Shown here piece after piece: positions 26,698-36,426 of a stretch of 64,000 nucleotides of DNA; positions within the stretch are counted from its first letter, which is position 1; every line of letters begins with the position of its first letter. The stretch comes from Ferruginibacter sp. (lineage in GTDB: Bacteria; Bacteroidota; Bacteroidia; Chitinophagales; Chitinophagaceae), in assembly GCA_013141115.1 (NCBI GenBank), contig JABFRP010000002.1:2778647-2842646 (forward strand). The letters run 5' to 3'. The translations under genes and the position numbers were made by a program. The notes under the pieces are model-generated. The model was not told where the DNA came from, did no database searches, and saw nothing but the letters and a program-made list of their open reading frames with translations.

Positions 26698-28095
26698 ATG
26701 AAGATTGCTTTCCATGGTGCTGCAAGAACCGTTACTGGTTCTAAACACTTACTCACTTTAAAAAATGGTAAAAAATATTTGTTAGACTGTGGCATGTTTC
26801 AGGGCATGGGAAAAGATACCGATGCCATGAACCGGCAGTTTGGTTTTGACCCCACTGAAATAACGGCACTTATTCTTTCGCATGCACATATTGATCACTG
26901 CGGATTGATACCCAAGTTTGTGGCGGATGGTTTTAGAGGGAAAATTTATTGTACCCCAGCTACTAAAGAACTGGCTGCAGTATTAATGGAAGATAGTGCA
27001 GGCATACAGGAAAATGAAGTGAAGTACGAAAATAAAAGAAGGGCACAGGATGGCTTACCCTATTTAAAACCTTTGTACACCACCGATCAGGCTTTAACGG
27101 CTGTTGATAGTTTTGTGCCGGTAGACTACGATAAATGGTTTACAGTTGATGAAAATATTGATGTAATGTACACCGATGCCGGACACATTATTGGCAGTGC
27201 TGCCGTGCATTTAAAAATAAAGGAGGATGGAAAAATTACCCGGTTAACTTTTAGTGGTGATGTGGGCAGATACCGTGATGTAATTTTAAAATCGCCGGCA
27301 GAATTTTCGCAGGCCGATTATATTTTATTAGAATCTACTTATGGAAACAGTTTGCATGATAATGCATTAACTACACCCGATCAGCTCTTACACTGGATTG
27401 AAAAAGCCTGCATTCAAAAAAAAGGAAAATTAATTATTGCAGCATTTAGCGTGGGAAGAACGCAGGAAATTTTGTTTGCTCTAAACCAATTAGAGCTGGA
27501 AAGAAGATTACCCGATCTGCCTTATTTTGTGGATAGTCCGTTAAGTGTAAAAGCAACAGAAATAGTAAAACGTTATCCGCAGTATTTTAATAGCACTATT
27601 CAAAAAATATTACAAAGTGATAATGATCCGTTTGGTTTTAAAGGATTGAAATTTGTAAAATCGGTAGATGAATCAAAGTTGCTCAATTTTAGAAACGGGC
27701 CGATGGTGATCATCTCTGCAAGTGGTATGGCCGATGCAGGAAGAGTGAAACATCATATTAGCAACAATGTAGAAAGCAGTCGTAATACTATTTTAATGAC
27801 CGGTTATTGTGAGCCACATTCTTTAGGCGCAAAATTGCAATCGGGAAGAAAAGAGGTAAATATTTATGGTGTATTGCATGAAGTAAATGCTGAAATAGGA
27901 AGTGTACGCAGCATGAGTGCTCATGGCGATTATGATGACTTGTGTCAATTTTTGGCCTGCCAAAATCCTAAACAAGTACAGCGTTTATTTTTAGTACATG
28001 GCGAATATAATGTGCAGGTAGATTTTAAACAACGGCTGATAAAAAAAGGTTTTGATGTGGAAATACCGGAAATGCACAGTGAAGTAGGATTATGA
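26698..28095 (+). CDS. MBL-fold/beta-CASP RNA-processing exonuclease-like protein
   Basis: 465 aa. Metallo-beta-lactamase motif HAHIDHCG at residues 62-69, later metal ligands in DAGHIIGSA and FSGDVGR. The beta-CASP region contains ASGMADAGRVKHH and SAHGDYDD, followed by LVHGE. This is the YSH1/CPSF73-type family of bacterial RNA nucleases, distinct from RNase J. Cytoplasmic, presumably RNA maturation or decay. It stands alone between repeats and a shared terminator. Confidence 0.9.
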   Translation: MKIAFHGAARTVTGSKHLLTLKNGKKYLLDCGMFQGMGKDTDAMNRQFGFDPTEITALILSHAHIDHCGLIPKFVADGFRGKIYCTPATKELAAVLMEDSAGIQENEVKYENKRRAQDGLPYLKPLYTTDQALTAVDSFVPVDYDKWFTVDENIDVMYTDAGHIIGSAAVHLKIKEDGKITRLTFSGDVGRYRDVILKSPAEFSQADYILLESTYGNSLHDNALTTPDQLLHWIEKACIQKKGKLIIAAFSVGRTQEILFALNQLELERRLPDLPYFVDSPLSVKATEIVKRYPQYFNSTIQKILQSDNDPFGFKGLKFVKSVDESKLLNFRNGPMVIISASGMADAGRVKHHISNNVESSRNTILMTGYCEPHSLGAKLQSGRKEVNIYGVLHEVNAEIGSVRSMSAHGDYDDLCQFLACQNPKQVQRLFLVHGEYNVQVDFKQRLIKKGFDVEIPEMHSEVGL

Positions 28096-28126
28096 TAATG
28101 GCCTGAAGTAATTTTTTATAGTTTTG

Positions 28127-28159
28127 AAAATGGGGCAATTTGTTTGCCCCATTTTTTTT
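28127..28159. terminator. Bidirectional terminator
   Basis: Twelve-pair stem AAAATGGGGCAA (28127-28138) and TTGCCCCATTTT (28144-28155) between two convergent genes, with T runs on both strands. Confidence 0.85.
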
Positions 28160-29405
28160 AACTAAATCTTTCTACTTTAAATGCACTGATATTTAGAGTA
28201 GTGCTTTTGCGCTGAATGATCTCGGTTACTAATTTACCCGTACCCGTTCCTTCAGAAATGCCCAACATAGCATGGCCACCGGCAATAACTACATTATCAT
28301 ACAAGGAATGTTTGCCAATATAAGGCAATCCATCTGGTGTTACCGGCCTTAAGCCATTCCATATTTTATCTGTTGGAGGAAAATCAATTTTTAACCCCGG
28401 ATAAAAATCCATTGCAGAATCATAAATGCCCTGCATGCGTTTTACCAGCACTTTATTATTGATGCCGCTTAATTCCATAGTGCCGCCAATACGCAATGCA
28501 TTGCCCCATGGCGTAATGGCACATCTTCCATCTACTAAAATAGCGGGGTATTTAATATTTTTTTCTACAAAGGGATAAGTATAACTGTACCCCTTGCCCG
28601 GCTGTAGCAATAATTTTATGCCCAGCATTTTTGCAACTGCCGGCAACCAGCTTCCTGTGGCAATAACTACTTCATCGCAATTAATTTTTCCTTTATCGGT
28701 AATAACTGCTGCTACTTTTTTATTGGCTTTTTCAAAACCGGTAACAGTGCTATGCAGTTGAAATTTTACACCTTTTGCTTCTAAATAATTTTTTAACGAG
28801 ATCATCATTTTGCCGGGGTTAAAATGGCAGTCATCTTTAAACAACACTGCTCCGGCAACATTTATTTCTACATTAGGTTCTAATTGTTGTACTTCGTGTT
28901 TTACTAAACGTTCTACTTTTAGTCCAAGCATTTCTGCTTCATCTGCCAAATGAAATTCGTGGTCTAATGTTTTTTGTTGTTTGCACATCATCAGGCAACC
29001 AATAGTTTCCATTTCAAAATTATCTCCAATATCGGTGCGTAAATCATTAACCAGCTTGCGGCTTAACTGTAAAATATTATTTAAGTGAGGTGCATTTTTT
29101 TCTACATTGGCAGCAGTACTGCTTTTCCAAAAATGATACCCCCATTGCATCAGATCTGCATTAAGTCTAGGTTTAATATAAAAAGGAGAAGTGGAGCTTA
29201 GCATCCATTTTAAGCCCTGACTGATAATGCCGGGGCTGGCCAGCGGCACAAAATGGCTGGGAGAAATATAGCCCATATTGCCAAAGGAACAACCATCTGT
29301 AATATCGCCCCGCTCTATAACGGTTACCTTGTATCCTGCTTTGTTTAAATAGTACGCACTGGATAAACCTATTACTCCTCCGCCTATTACTGCAATCTCA
29401 CTCAT
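28158..29405 (-). CDS. FAD-dependent D-amino-acid dehydrogenase (DadA-like; candidate D-hydroxyproline dehydrogenase)
   Basis: 415 aa. N-terminal dinucleotide-binding motif GGGVIGLSSAYYL and the acidic end VIERG identify a DAO-family FAD oxidase/dehydrogenase. GYISPSHFVPLASPG and the C-terminal GLRPVTPDGLPYIG and GHAMLGISEGTGTG match DadA. In Bacteroidetes a DadA paralogue commonly oxidises cis-4-hydroxy-D-proline, the product of 4-hydroxyproline epimerase. An epimerase (46536) and a DapA-family gene (50046) occur in this window, so that role is plausible but inferred. It follows the LacI gene by 56 bases on the same strand. Confidence 0.85.
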   Translation of the reverse strand: MSEIAVIGGGVIGLSSAYYLNKAGYKVTVIERGDITDGCSFGNMGYISPSHFVPLASPGIISQGLKWMLSSTSPFYIKPRLNADLMQWGYHFWKSSTAANVEKNAPHLNNILQLSRKLVNDLRTDIGDNFEMETIGCLMMCKQQKTLDHEFHLADEAEMLGLKVERLVKHEVQQLEPNVEINVAGAVLFKDDCHFNPGKMMISLKNYLEAKGVKFQLHSTVTGFEKANKKVAAVITDKGKINCDEVVIATGSWLPAVAKMLGIKLLLQPGKGYSYTYPFVEKNIKYPAILVDGRCAITPWGNALRIGGTMELSGINNKVLVKRMQGIYDSAMDFYPGLKIDFPPTDKIWNGLRPVTPDGLPYIGKHSLYDNVVIAGGHAMLGISEGTGTGKLVTEIIQRKSTTLNISAFKVERFS

Positions 29406-29461
29406 AGTATTTGATATTTTTTGCTAAAAGCAAATTACAACAAAAGTGCCTCTGTTTTCTA

Positions 29462-30487
29462 TCAAGACAGTATTTTATTTTTTGTGGATTTTCTTTTTAT
29501 TAAAACAGAAGGAATAACGATGTTTTCATTGGGAATAATGAAATTCTTTTTTTCCAATGCTTTAACTAAAGTTGCTGCGGCAACGCTGCCAATTTCGTAA
29601 GCCGGCTGGGTAACGGTAGTGAGTGGAGGATTTAAAAAAGATGCAGTATCCAGATTAGAAAAACTTACGATCTGAAGATCATCGGGTATCTTAATGTTCA
29701 GGTCTTCGCAAACCTGGTAAATTAATACAGAAAGATTTTCTATGGAGCATAAAATGCCATCCGGTTTTTTGGAAGATTGCATTTTTTTTAAAAGTAATTT
29801 ATAATTGTGTTCCCAGTTGGTAGTGCAGTTAATGATATTGCTGTTGCTGAATTTTATATGATGCTCCTGCAAAGCTTTTTTATAACCATCAATGCGGTTA
29901 CTGATAATGTTAAGGTTGCTGATGATGGAAAGGAAATGTGGATTTTTACAGCCACTGGTTATTAAATGTTTGGTGGCAGTGTAAGCGCTTTCAAAATCGT
30001 TGGTAATTACTTTTACTGTTTCTACATCATCAAAAACCCTATCGAAAAAAATAACCGGCACATCTTTTTTTATTAAGCCGGAAATATGTGTGCTGTTGAT
30101 AGTTTCTCTTGAAGCAGATAATAATACGCCATCTACACGGCCGCTTTCAAAATCTTTTAATATTGCTTTTTCATTATCCAGGTTTTCGTGGGTGAGGTAA
30201 ATTAAAACATGATACCCTTTTTCTTTAGCAACCGATTCGATACCGTTGATGGCTTGTGAAAAAAAACTGTTCACCACTTCGGGGATCACCACGCCAATGG
30301 TTTTGCTTTTTCGTTTTCTTAAACTGCTGGCATATGGGTTGGGAGAGTAGTTCAGTTGTTCGGCTAAGGCTAAAACTTTTCTCTTGGTTGCAGCACTTAT
30401 CTCATGGCTGTCTCTTAATGCTTTGGAGATAGTGGAAACCGAAAGCTGTAATTCTTTGGCTAATGTTTTTATCGTCAGTTTATCCAT
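29462..30487 (-). CDS. LacI-family transcriptional regulator, facing the MIOX locus
   Basis: About 341 aa from the ATG at 30487 (DKLTIKTLAKELQLSVSTIS). N-terminal helix-turn-helix with recognition helix SVSTISKAL and hinge NPYASSLRKRKS. A periplasmic-binding-protein-like sensor domain (TIGVVIPEVVNSFF onward) follows. It diverges from the myo-inositol oxygenase gene, with the operator at 30546-30558 between them, so it probably controls that locus and itself. The ligand is unknown. The recognition helix is almost the same as in the LacI protein at 52848. Confidence 0.92.
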   Translation of the reverse strand: MDKLTIKTLAKELQLSVSTISKALRDSHEISAATKRKVLALAEQLNYSPNPYASSLRKRKSKTIGVVIPEVVNSFFSQAINGIESVAKEKGYHVLIYLTHENLDNEKAILKDFESGRVDGVLLSASRETINSTHISGLIKKDVPVIFFDRVFDDVETVKVITNDFESAYTATKHLITSGCKNPHFLSIISNLNIISNRIDGYKKALQEHHIKFSNSNIINCTTNWEHNYKLLLKKMQSSKKPDGILCSIENLSVLIYQVCEDLNIKIPDDLQIVSFSNLDTASFLNPPLTTVTQPAYEIGSVAAATLVKALEKKNFIIPNENIVIPSVLIKRKSTKNKILS

Positions 30488-30545
30488 TTTATTTTTCTGT
30501 TGCAGCTGTTTTGGTGCCTCTAAACTACACAATATTTATAAAGTA

Positions 30546-30560
30546 GCGAAAACGGTTGCG
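30546..30560. promoter_or_regulatory. LacI-type operator (core shared with two other sites)
   Basis: GCGAAAACGGTTG at 30546-30558 is the exact reverse complement of the 13-base core at 50987-50999 and 53877-53889. The context CGAAAACGGTTGCG (30547-30560) is an imperfect dyad (CG-AA-CG-TT-CG) centred on CG, the usual LacI-family layout. It lies between the LacI gene and the MIOX gene. Confidence 0.65.
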
Positions 30561-30656
30561 TAAATAAAGATGCTGAAATGTTTAGTTAATACAATTTAAA
30601 ACTTCAAATTCGCTCAACGATTTTTTTTAGACAACACACTTAAACTATTGCACTAT

Positions 30657-31547
30657 ATGGCGTCCACAGCAAAACCATTGCTTCCAGGCGAAGCAAATCC
30701 GTTGCACAGTTTGGATGAATGGGAGGAAGATGTTTTAGAACGTTATCCCGATCCAAATGCTATTGCAAAAGACAAATCAACCGAAGCGTACAGAAATTAT
30801 GAAACCCCTGCAAGGGATACGGTGAAGGAATTTTACCGGCTTAATCACACGTATCAAACTTTTGATTTTGTAAAAGAAAAGCAAAACAATTTTTTAAAAT
30901 TTGATAAGAAGGAGATGCCTGTTTGGGATGCTTTTCAGTTTTTAAATCAACTGGTAGATGATTCTGATCCGGATACCGACCTGGATCAATTTCAACATTT
31001 ATTACAAACCTCCGAAGCTATAAGAAGAGATGGCCATCCCGAATGGATGGTAATGGTAGGCCTGATGCATGATATGGGTAAAACGCTTTGCCTGTTTGGC
31101 GAACCGCAATGGGCAGTAGTAGGCGATACTTTTCCGGTAGGCTGTGCTTATTCTGATAAAATTGTTTACCCCGAATTTTTTAAAAATAATCCTGATTATA
31201 ACGACGAACGCTACAATACACAATATGGGATGTATAAACCCAACTGCGGCTTACGTAATGTACATATGAGTTGGGGGCATGATGAATATGTGTACCAGAT
31301 GATGAAAGATCATTTGCCTGAAGAAGGATTGTATATGTTGCGCTACCATTCTTTTTACAGCTGGCACCGGGAGGGAGAGTACAGTTATTTATTGGATGAG
31401 CATGATAAGGAAATGCTGAAATGGGTATGCTTATTCAATCCTTACGATTTGTATTCTAAAAATCCCACACCACCCAATTGGGAGGAACTGAAACCTTATT
31501 ACCAAAAACTGGTAGCAAAATATTTACCGGCCACTTTAAAGTTTTAA
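30657..31547 (+). CDS. myo-Inositol oxygenase
   Basis: About 296 aa from ATG 30657. Di-iron enzyme that converts myo-inositol to D-glucuronate, better known from eukaryotes but present in some Bacteroidetes. Ligand motifs are all visible: HLLQTSEAIR, the HDMGK pair, SWGHDEYVY, RYHSFYSWHREGEY and NPYDLY. Cytoplasmic. It heads the plus-strand run with SusC/SusD 54 bases downstream, so inositol (or an inositol-containing compound) is a likely substrate of the locus. Probably repressed by the adjacent LacI protein. Confidence 0.93.
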   Translation: MASTAKPLLPGEANPLHSLDEWEEDVLERYPDPNAIAKDKSTEAYRNYETPARDTVKEFYRLNHTYQTFDFVKEKQNNFLKFDKKEMPVWDAFQFLNQLVDDSDPDTDLDQFQHLLQTSEAIRRDGHPEWMVMVGLMHDMGKTLCLFGEPQWAVVGDTFPVGCAYSDKIVYPEFFKNNPDYNDERYNTQYGMYKPNCGLRNVHMSWGHDEYVYQMMKDHLPEEGLYMLRYHSFYSWHREGEYSYLLDEHDKEMLKWVCLFNPYDLYSKNPTPPNWEELKPYYQKLVAKYLPATLKF

Positions 31548-31601
31548 TTATTTGCATTCAAGTATCTACGATTTAAAATAAGCTAACCAAAACAATCAAT
31601 C

Positions 31602-34600
31602 ATGCGCTTGCTATTACGAAAATTTAAAAAAAGAAGCTTTGCTATACTGCTTCTTTTATTTGTGCTGCCATCAACTATTATGGCGCAAACCAAATCGGTT
31701 ACCGGTGTTGTAAAAAACAGTAAAGGTGATCCCTTATCAAATGTTACCGTTACAGTAAAAGGTAGCAGAGCAGGTGTAGCTACTGCCGCTGATGGAACTT
31801 TTACCATCAGTGTGGCACAGGGCGCTACATTGTTATTTACCTCAGTTAATTTTGAGGCCTCCGAAATTAGAGTAGGAGCCGGAAATAATTACAATGTTGT
31901 ACTTGCCGATAAGCAAACGGTATTAACAGATGTGGTAGTGGTGGGATATGGTAAAAGCTCCCGTAAAAATTTATCCAGCGCAGTAACTACCATACGCCCC
32001 GAAGAATTAAACAAAGGTGCTATTGGTGATGTAGGACAATTGTTACAGGGTAAAGTTGCCGGCTTGAATATTACATCAAGTGGCGATCCTAACCGGCCTG
32101 CTGCAGTAATATTAAGAGGCGCAAGCACAGTCAACAGTCCCGGCGATCCCTTCTATGTAATTGATGGAATACCCGGTGCCGATATAGCTGCTGTAGCACC
32201 TGATGATATTGCTTCGATAGAGGTATTAAAAGATGCCGCTGCTGCCGCTATCTATGGTAACAGGGCATCAAGCGGTGTTATAATGGTATCTACAAAAAGA
32301 GGAAGAAAAGGGCAATCCAGTGTTTCTTACAATGGTTATGTAGGTGTAGAAAAAGTGAGCAATAGTTTGGACCTGATGGATGCTGCAGGTTTAAGAGCAT
32401 ACCTTATGGCTAACAGTGTGGCATTTTCTCCTAACGATGATAAAGGAGCAGATACGGATTGGCAATCTGCCATTCAAAACAGTTCCGCTATCTCTCACAA
32501 TCATAATTTATCATTTACCGGTAGTGGTGAACATTCTACTTATAGTGCCAGCTTAAACTATTTTGATAAAGAAGGTATTTTACAAAAAAGCCACTTGAAA
32601 AGATTGAATGCCCGTTTAAGTTTTGAGCAAACCGCATTGAATGATAAAGTAAAATTTGGTATGAATGTGCTTAGCAAAACCAGCAATGCCAACTATACAC
32701 CATTGCAAAATATTGTGTTGTTACAGGCTGCAAGGCACTCGCCCGTTTCTCCAATAAAAAATGCTGATGGTACTTATTTTGAGAACTTAAATACCACAGG
32801 TTATTTTAATCCTTTAGCAATTATTGATAATGCACAGGATGATACTAAATACACCACACTGATAGGAGGGTTTACTTTAGAAGTAAAATTACCTTTTAAC
32901 CTGCAGTATAATACCAACCTGTTCTATCAAAAAACAACTTCTTTACATGGGGAGTTTTACAGCAGCTATTACGGGAAATATCCAACCTCTAATTTTTACA
33001 ACAATCCAGATCCTGGTATTGGCATTGCCCATACTTTAATTGGTGGTTTGTTTGGTACCAGTGGCTCTGCTTTACGCAGTACATTTAATAACACTACAAA
33101 AACAATTGAATCTTATTTAACCTGGAATAAGAAAATAAAAAAACACAGTATTAACGCTGTTGCCGGTTACTCCTGGCAGCAAAATATTTATGGCGAAGGT
33201 TTTCAAACATCAAGTACCAACTTTCCTGCTGATAATTTAGGGTATTCTAATTTGGTATTAGGCAATCCTTACGCAGTAGCCTCTTACAGAATTAATTTAG
33301 GTAATGATCTTACTTATGGCGAAACCAGGTTGATCTCAGATTTCTTTAGGGTGAATTATAATTTTGACGACAAGTATTTACTGCAAGCTTCTGTTCGCCG
33401 TGATGGAAGTTCTGTATTTGGTGCTAACAATTTTTGGGGTTATTTTCCATCGGTAGGTGCTGCATGGCGCATTAGCCAGGAAAGCTTTATGCAAAACCAG
33501 AATATTTTTACCGATTTAAAATTAAGAGCTAGCTACGGTGTTACCGGTAACTCCGGTGGTATTGGCGCCTACACTGCAAAATTGGTGTATGGTATTACCG
33601 GTACTTATTATAATAATGGTGTGCAGGCTGCTGCTTACGGGCCAATACAAGGTTCTAACCCTGATTTAAGATGGGAAAAAACAGCCACCACCAATATTGG
33701 TTTAGACTTTACAGTATTAAAAGGTAAATTAAGTGGATCAATAGACTGGTACGATAAGAATACTACTGATATGTTGTTTAATTATTCTGTTTCTGCATCA
33801 TTAGTACCGGGCGGAAGAATTTGGGCTAATGGCGGCAGCATCAATAATAAGGGAATTGAGTTAAGTCTTACCGCAACTCCGGTAAGCACTACCAATTTCA
33901 GATGGATCAGCACTTTAAACCTGGCGCATAATAAAAACTTAATTACCAGTTTACAAGGGCCTTATAACAGTGGCGATTCTATCCGTTACTCTGATCCTGA
34001 AGGACCAGGACAAACCAATTCCACTTTACAATTATTAAAAGTAGGTTATCCATTAGGTCAGTTCTTTACATTAAGCTATGCCGGCAAAGATGCTAATGGC
34101 ATTTCTCAATTTAATAAAAGAAATGGAACAGTAACCACCGGCGCAACTGCACCAGGTATTGGTACCGATTACTGGTACATGGGCGATGCACAACCTAAAT
34201 TATTAATGGGATGGAGCAACACCTTAAAATATAAAAGATTTGATCTGAATGTATTTTTCAGAGGGGTGTTTGGCAATAAAATATTTAATGCCACACGTGC
34301 CGATCTGTCTTACGTAACTGCAGCAGCACAAAATAATATTTTAACCAGCGCTGCAGATGATAAAGTAACTGATACCAAAAACTCTTTCTATTCTAACAGG
34401 TATATAGAAAGCGGAACTTATGTTCGCCTGGATAATGCAACACTGGCATACAGCATTGCCAGCCCAATTAAATATGTAAACAATATAAGGGTGTACACTT
34501 CTGTAAATAACCTGTTTACTATTACAAAGTATAAAGGAATTGATCCGGAAATAAGCCAGGGTGGCGTGGCACCGGGTATTGATTACAATAATTTTTATCC

Positions 34601-34643
34601 AAAAACACGTACCATATTATTGGGTGTAAATGTATCATTCTAA
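31602..34643 (+). CDS. SusC-like TonB-dependent outer-membrane transporter
   Basis: 1013 aa with signal peptide (STIMAQ). N-terminal CarboxypepD_reg-like domain (VTGVVKNSKGDPL, residues about 33-105), TonB-box-like VVVVGYG, plug domain (LLQGKVAGLNI to VSTKRGRKGQ), then a TonB-linked beta-barrel ending in VNVSF. Forms the outer-membrane import channel capped by the SusD protein encoded 21 bases downstream. The substrate is inferred from context: an inositol or uronate-type compound. Confidence 0.93.
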   Translation: MRLLLRKFKKRSFAILLLLFVLPSTIMAQTKSVTGVVKNSKGDPLSNVTVTVKGSRAGVATAADGTFTISVAQGATLLFTSVNFEASEIRVGAGNNYNVVLADKQTVLTDVVVVGYGKSSRKNLSSAVTTIRPEELNKGAIGDVGQLLQGKVAGLNITSSGDPNRPAAVILRGASTVNSPGDPFYVIDGIPGADIAAVAPDDIASIEVLKDAAAAAIYGNRASSGVIMVSTKRGRKGQSSVSYNGYVGVEKVSNSLDLMDAAGLRAYLMANSVAFSPNDDKGADTDWQSAIQNSSAISHNHNLSFTGSGEHSTYSASLNYFDKEGILQKSHLKRLNARLSFEQTALNDKVKFGMNVLSKTSNANYTPLQNIVLLQAARHSPVSPIKNADGTYFENLNTTGYFNPLAIIDNAQDDTKYTTLIGGFTLEVKLPFNLQYNTNLFYQKTTSLHGEFYSSYYGKYPTSNFYNNPDPGIGIAHTLIGGLFGTSGSALRSTFNNTTKTIESYLTWNKKIKKHSINAVAGYSWQQNIYGEGFQTSSTNFPADNLGYSNLVLGNPYAVASYRINLGNDLTYGETRLISDFFRVNYNFDDKYLLQASVRRDGSSVFGANNFWGYFPSVGAAWRISQESFMQNQNIFTDLKLRASYGVTGNSGGIGAYTAKLVYGITGTYYNNGVQAAAYGPIQGSNPDLRWEKTATTNIGLDFTVLKGKLSGSIDWYDKNTTDMLFNYSVSASLVPGGRIWANGGSINNKGIELSLTATPVSTTNFRWISTLNLAHNKNLITSLQGPYNSGDSIRYSDPEGPGQTNSTLQLLKVGYPLGQFFTLSYAGKDANGISQFNKRNGTVTTGATAPGIGTDYWYMGDAQPKLLMGWSNTLKYKRFDLNVFFRGVFGNKIFNATRADLSYVTAAAQNNILTSAADDKVTDTKNSFYSNRYIESGTYVRLDNATLAYSIASPIKYVNNIRVYTSVNNLFTITKYKGIDPEISQGGVAPGIDYNNFYPKTRTILLGVNVSF

Positions 34644-34664
34644 CTTTTTTTAAATTTTATAAAA

Positions 34665-36344
34665 ATGAAAAATTTATTTAAACTATTAACAGCCGTTATT
34701 TTATCTGCAGGCTTGTTTTCATCCTGCCATAAAATAGATGTACCTGTAAAAGCAGAACTTACTCCGGAAGTATATCCGCAAACAGATGCACAATTCAGCT
34801 CTGCATCAGGCCCGGTATACATCAATTTAAGAAGTGAGCTTGCAACTACCTATTTCTTTTTACAAAGCATGACCACTGATGAATCGCTGTTGCCTACTTA
34901 TGCAGCAGACTGGGTTGATGGTAACCGTTACCTGGAGCTACATCGCCACACCTGGACAAAAGATAACGCAGTAGTTTCTGGGGGATGGAATTATTTATCC
35001 AACATGATCGGTACTGCTAATCAAACTATTTCTATCATTGATAAATCTGCACCACCCAGCGATTCAAAAAATACCGGCCTTGCAGAATTAAGAACCATGA
35101 GGGCGCTGGCTTATTATATGATGATGGATATGTACGGTAATCTTCCTTTGGATACTTTATACGGAAGTAAAGAATTAAAACCCAGTACACCAAGGGCACA
35201 GGTATTTACTTTTATTGAGAGTCAATTAAAAAATGCTATACCATTTTTAAAATCTGCAGCAGGTACATCAACTTATGGCAAACCAACCAAGTACATGGCC
35301 TATGCAATGCTGGCTAAATTATATTTGAATGCAGAAGTATACACCGGCACACAACGGAATAACGATTGTATTGCTGCATGTGATAGTGTGATTAACGCAG
35401 GTGGTGGTACACAATATGCGTTAGAGTCAAGGGCTACTTACCTGCAAATGTTTTACCCTACCAACGGGCCTTCTCAAAAGGAATTTGTTTTTGCAATACC
35501 ATTTGATGCATCTACTTCTAACGGCTATATGTTTTATGCCCGTTATGATCTGAACAGAAATTTAGGTATTCGTTATGGCTACTCCGGCTCTACACCCGGC
35601 GCATTTACCAACCCGGTAATGAATTTAAATAGCGGAAGCGGCCTGGTAAATAATAAACCCAGCGGACCAAGATGTACTACCGATCAGTTTTATGCATTAT
35701 TTAATGATGCTAATGATATCCGCAATAAACAATGGTTAAGTGGTTTGCAATACTGGGCAGATGGCAGTCCTATTATGGTAAGAACAACCAATCTTGGATA
35801 CGACCAGTTTTATTCTGGCGGCAGCCCTGCAACTGCTTATACTTACCACCTTAATTTATTACCATTGGGTACATCAAGATTAGGCGCTACTTCTTATGAT
35901 TTGGGTAAAGATGAAATTGCCTGGAACACCGGTGTTAGAAATATTAAATTTATAGCTGACTATACCAACCCTACCAGCAGAAATCAAAATAATGATGTCC
36001 CGCTTTTCCGATATGCCGATATTATCTTAATGAAAGCCGAAGCCATACAAAGAGGTGGTACAGCAACATTGGGAGCTACCGCTCTCTCCTTAGTAAATTT
36101 AGTAAGAAGTAATCGTACTACTTCTGCTGCATTAGGTGCAGTTACACTGGATGATATTTACAAAGAGCGTTGCCTGGAAATGACTTACGAGTGCTGGCAC
36201 AGGAATGATATGATCCGCTTTGGTAAGTTTGAAACTTCTTATGGCCTTGCTAAAACCAATGCCGATACTTACAGAAGAATTTTTCCTATACCAACCACTG
36301 CATTAACTAACAACCCTAAGTTAACGCAAAACACAGGGTACTAA
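34665..36344 (+). CDS. SusD-like nutrient-binding outer-membrane lipoprotein
   Basis: 559 aa lipoprotein with lipobox FSSC near residue 21. N-terminal SusD_3-like helical region, internal tetratricopeptide-like helices (LAELRTMRALAYYMMMDMYGNLPL) and the C-terminal RagB/SusD motif with DIYKERCLEMTYECWHRNDMIRFGKF, finishing in IPTTALTNNPKLTQN. Caps the SusC channel encoded just upstream. A terminator follows the gene. Confidence 0.92.
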   Translation: MKNLFKLLTAVILSAGLFSSCHKIDVPVKAELTPEVYPQTDAQFSSASGPVYINLRSELATTYFFLQSMTTDESLLPTYAADWVDGNRYLELHRHTWTKDNAVVSGGWNYLSNMIGTANQTISIIDKSAPPSDSKNTGLAELRTMRALAYYMMMDMYGNLPLDTLYGSKELKPSTPRAQVFTFIESQLKNAIPFLKSAAGTSTYGKPTKYMAYAMLAKLYLNAEVYTGTQRNNDCIAACDSVINAGGGTQYALESRATYLQMFYPTNGPSQKEFVFAIPFDASTSNGYMFYARYDLNRNLGIRYGYSGSTPGAFTNPVMNLNSGSGLVNNKPSGPRCTTDQFYALFNDANDIRNKQWLSGLQYWADGSPIMVRTTNLGYDQFYSGGSPATAYTYHLNLLPLGTSRLGATSYDLGKDEIAWNTGVRNIKFIADYTNPTSRNQNNDVPLFRYADIILMKAEAIQRGGTATLGATALSLVNLVRSNRTTSAALGAVTLDDIYKERCLEMTYECWHRNDMIRFGKFETSYGLAKTNADTYRRIFPIPTTALTNNPKLTQNTGY

Positions 36345-36369
36345 TTTTTTTCATAATAGCAGTATATCC

Positions 36370-36397
36370 AAAGCCCGGAGTTTTTACTTCGGGTTTT
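36370..36397 (+). terminator. Terminator after SusD
   Basis: Eleven-pair stem AAAGCCCGGAG (36370-36380) with CTTCGGGTTTT (36387-36397), two G-T pairs, ending in a short T run. Confidence 0.75.
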
Positions 36398-36426
36398 AAT
36401 TTTAAATTGTAGAAAATTATACAGCA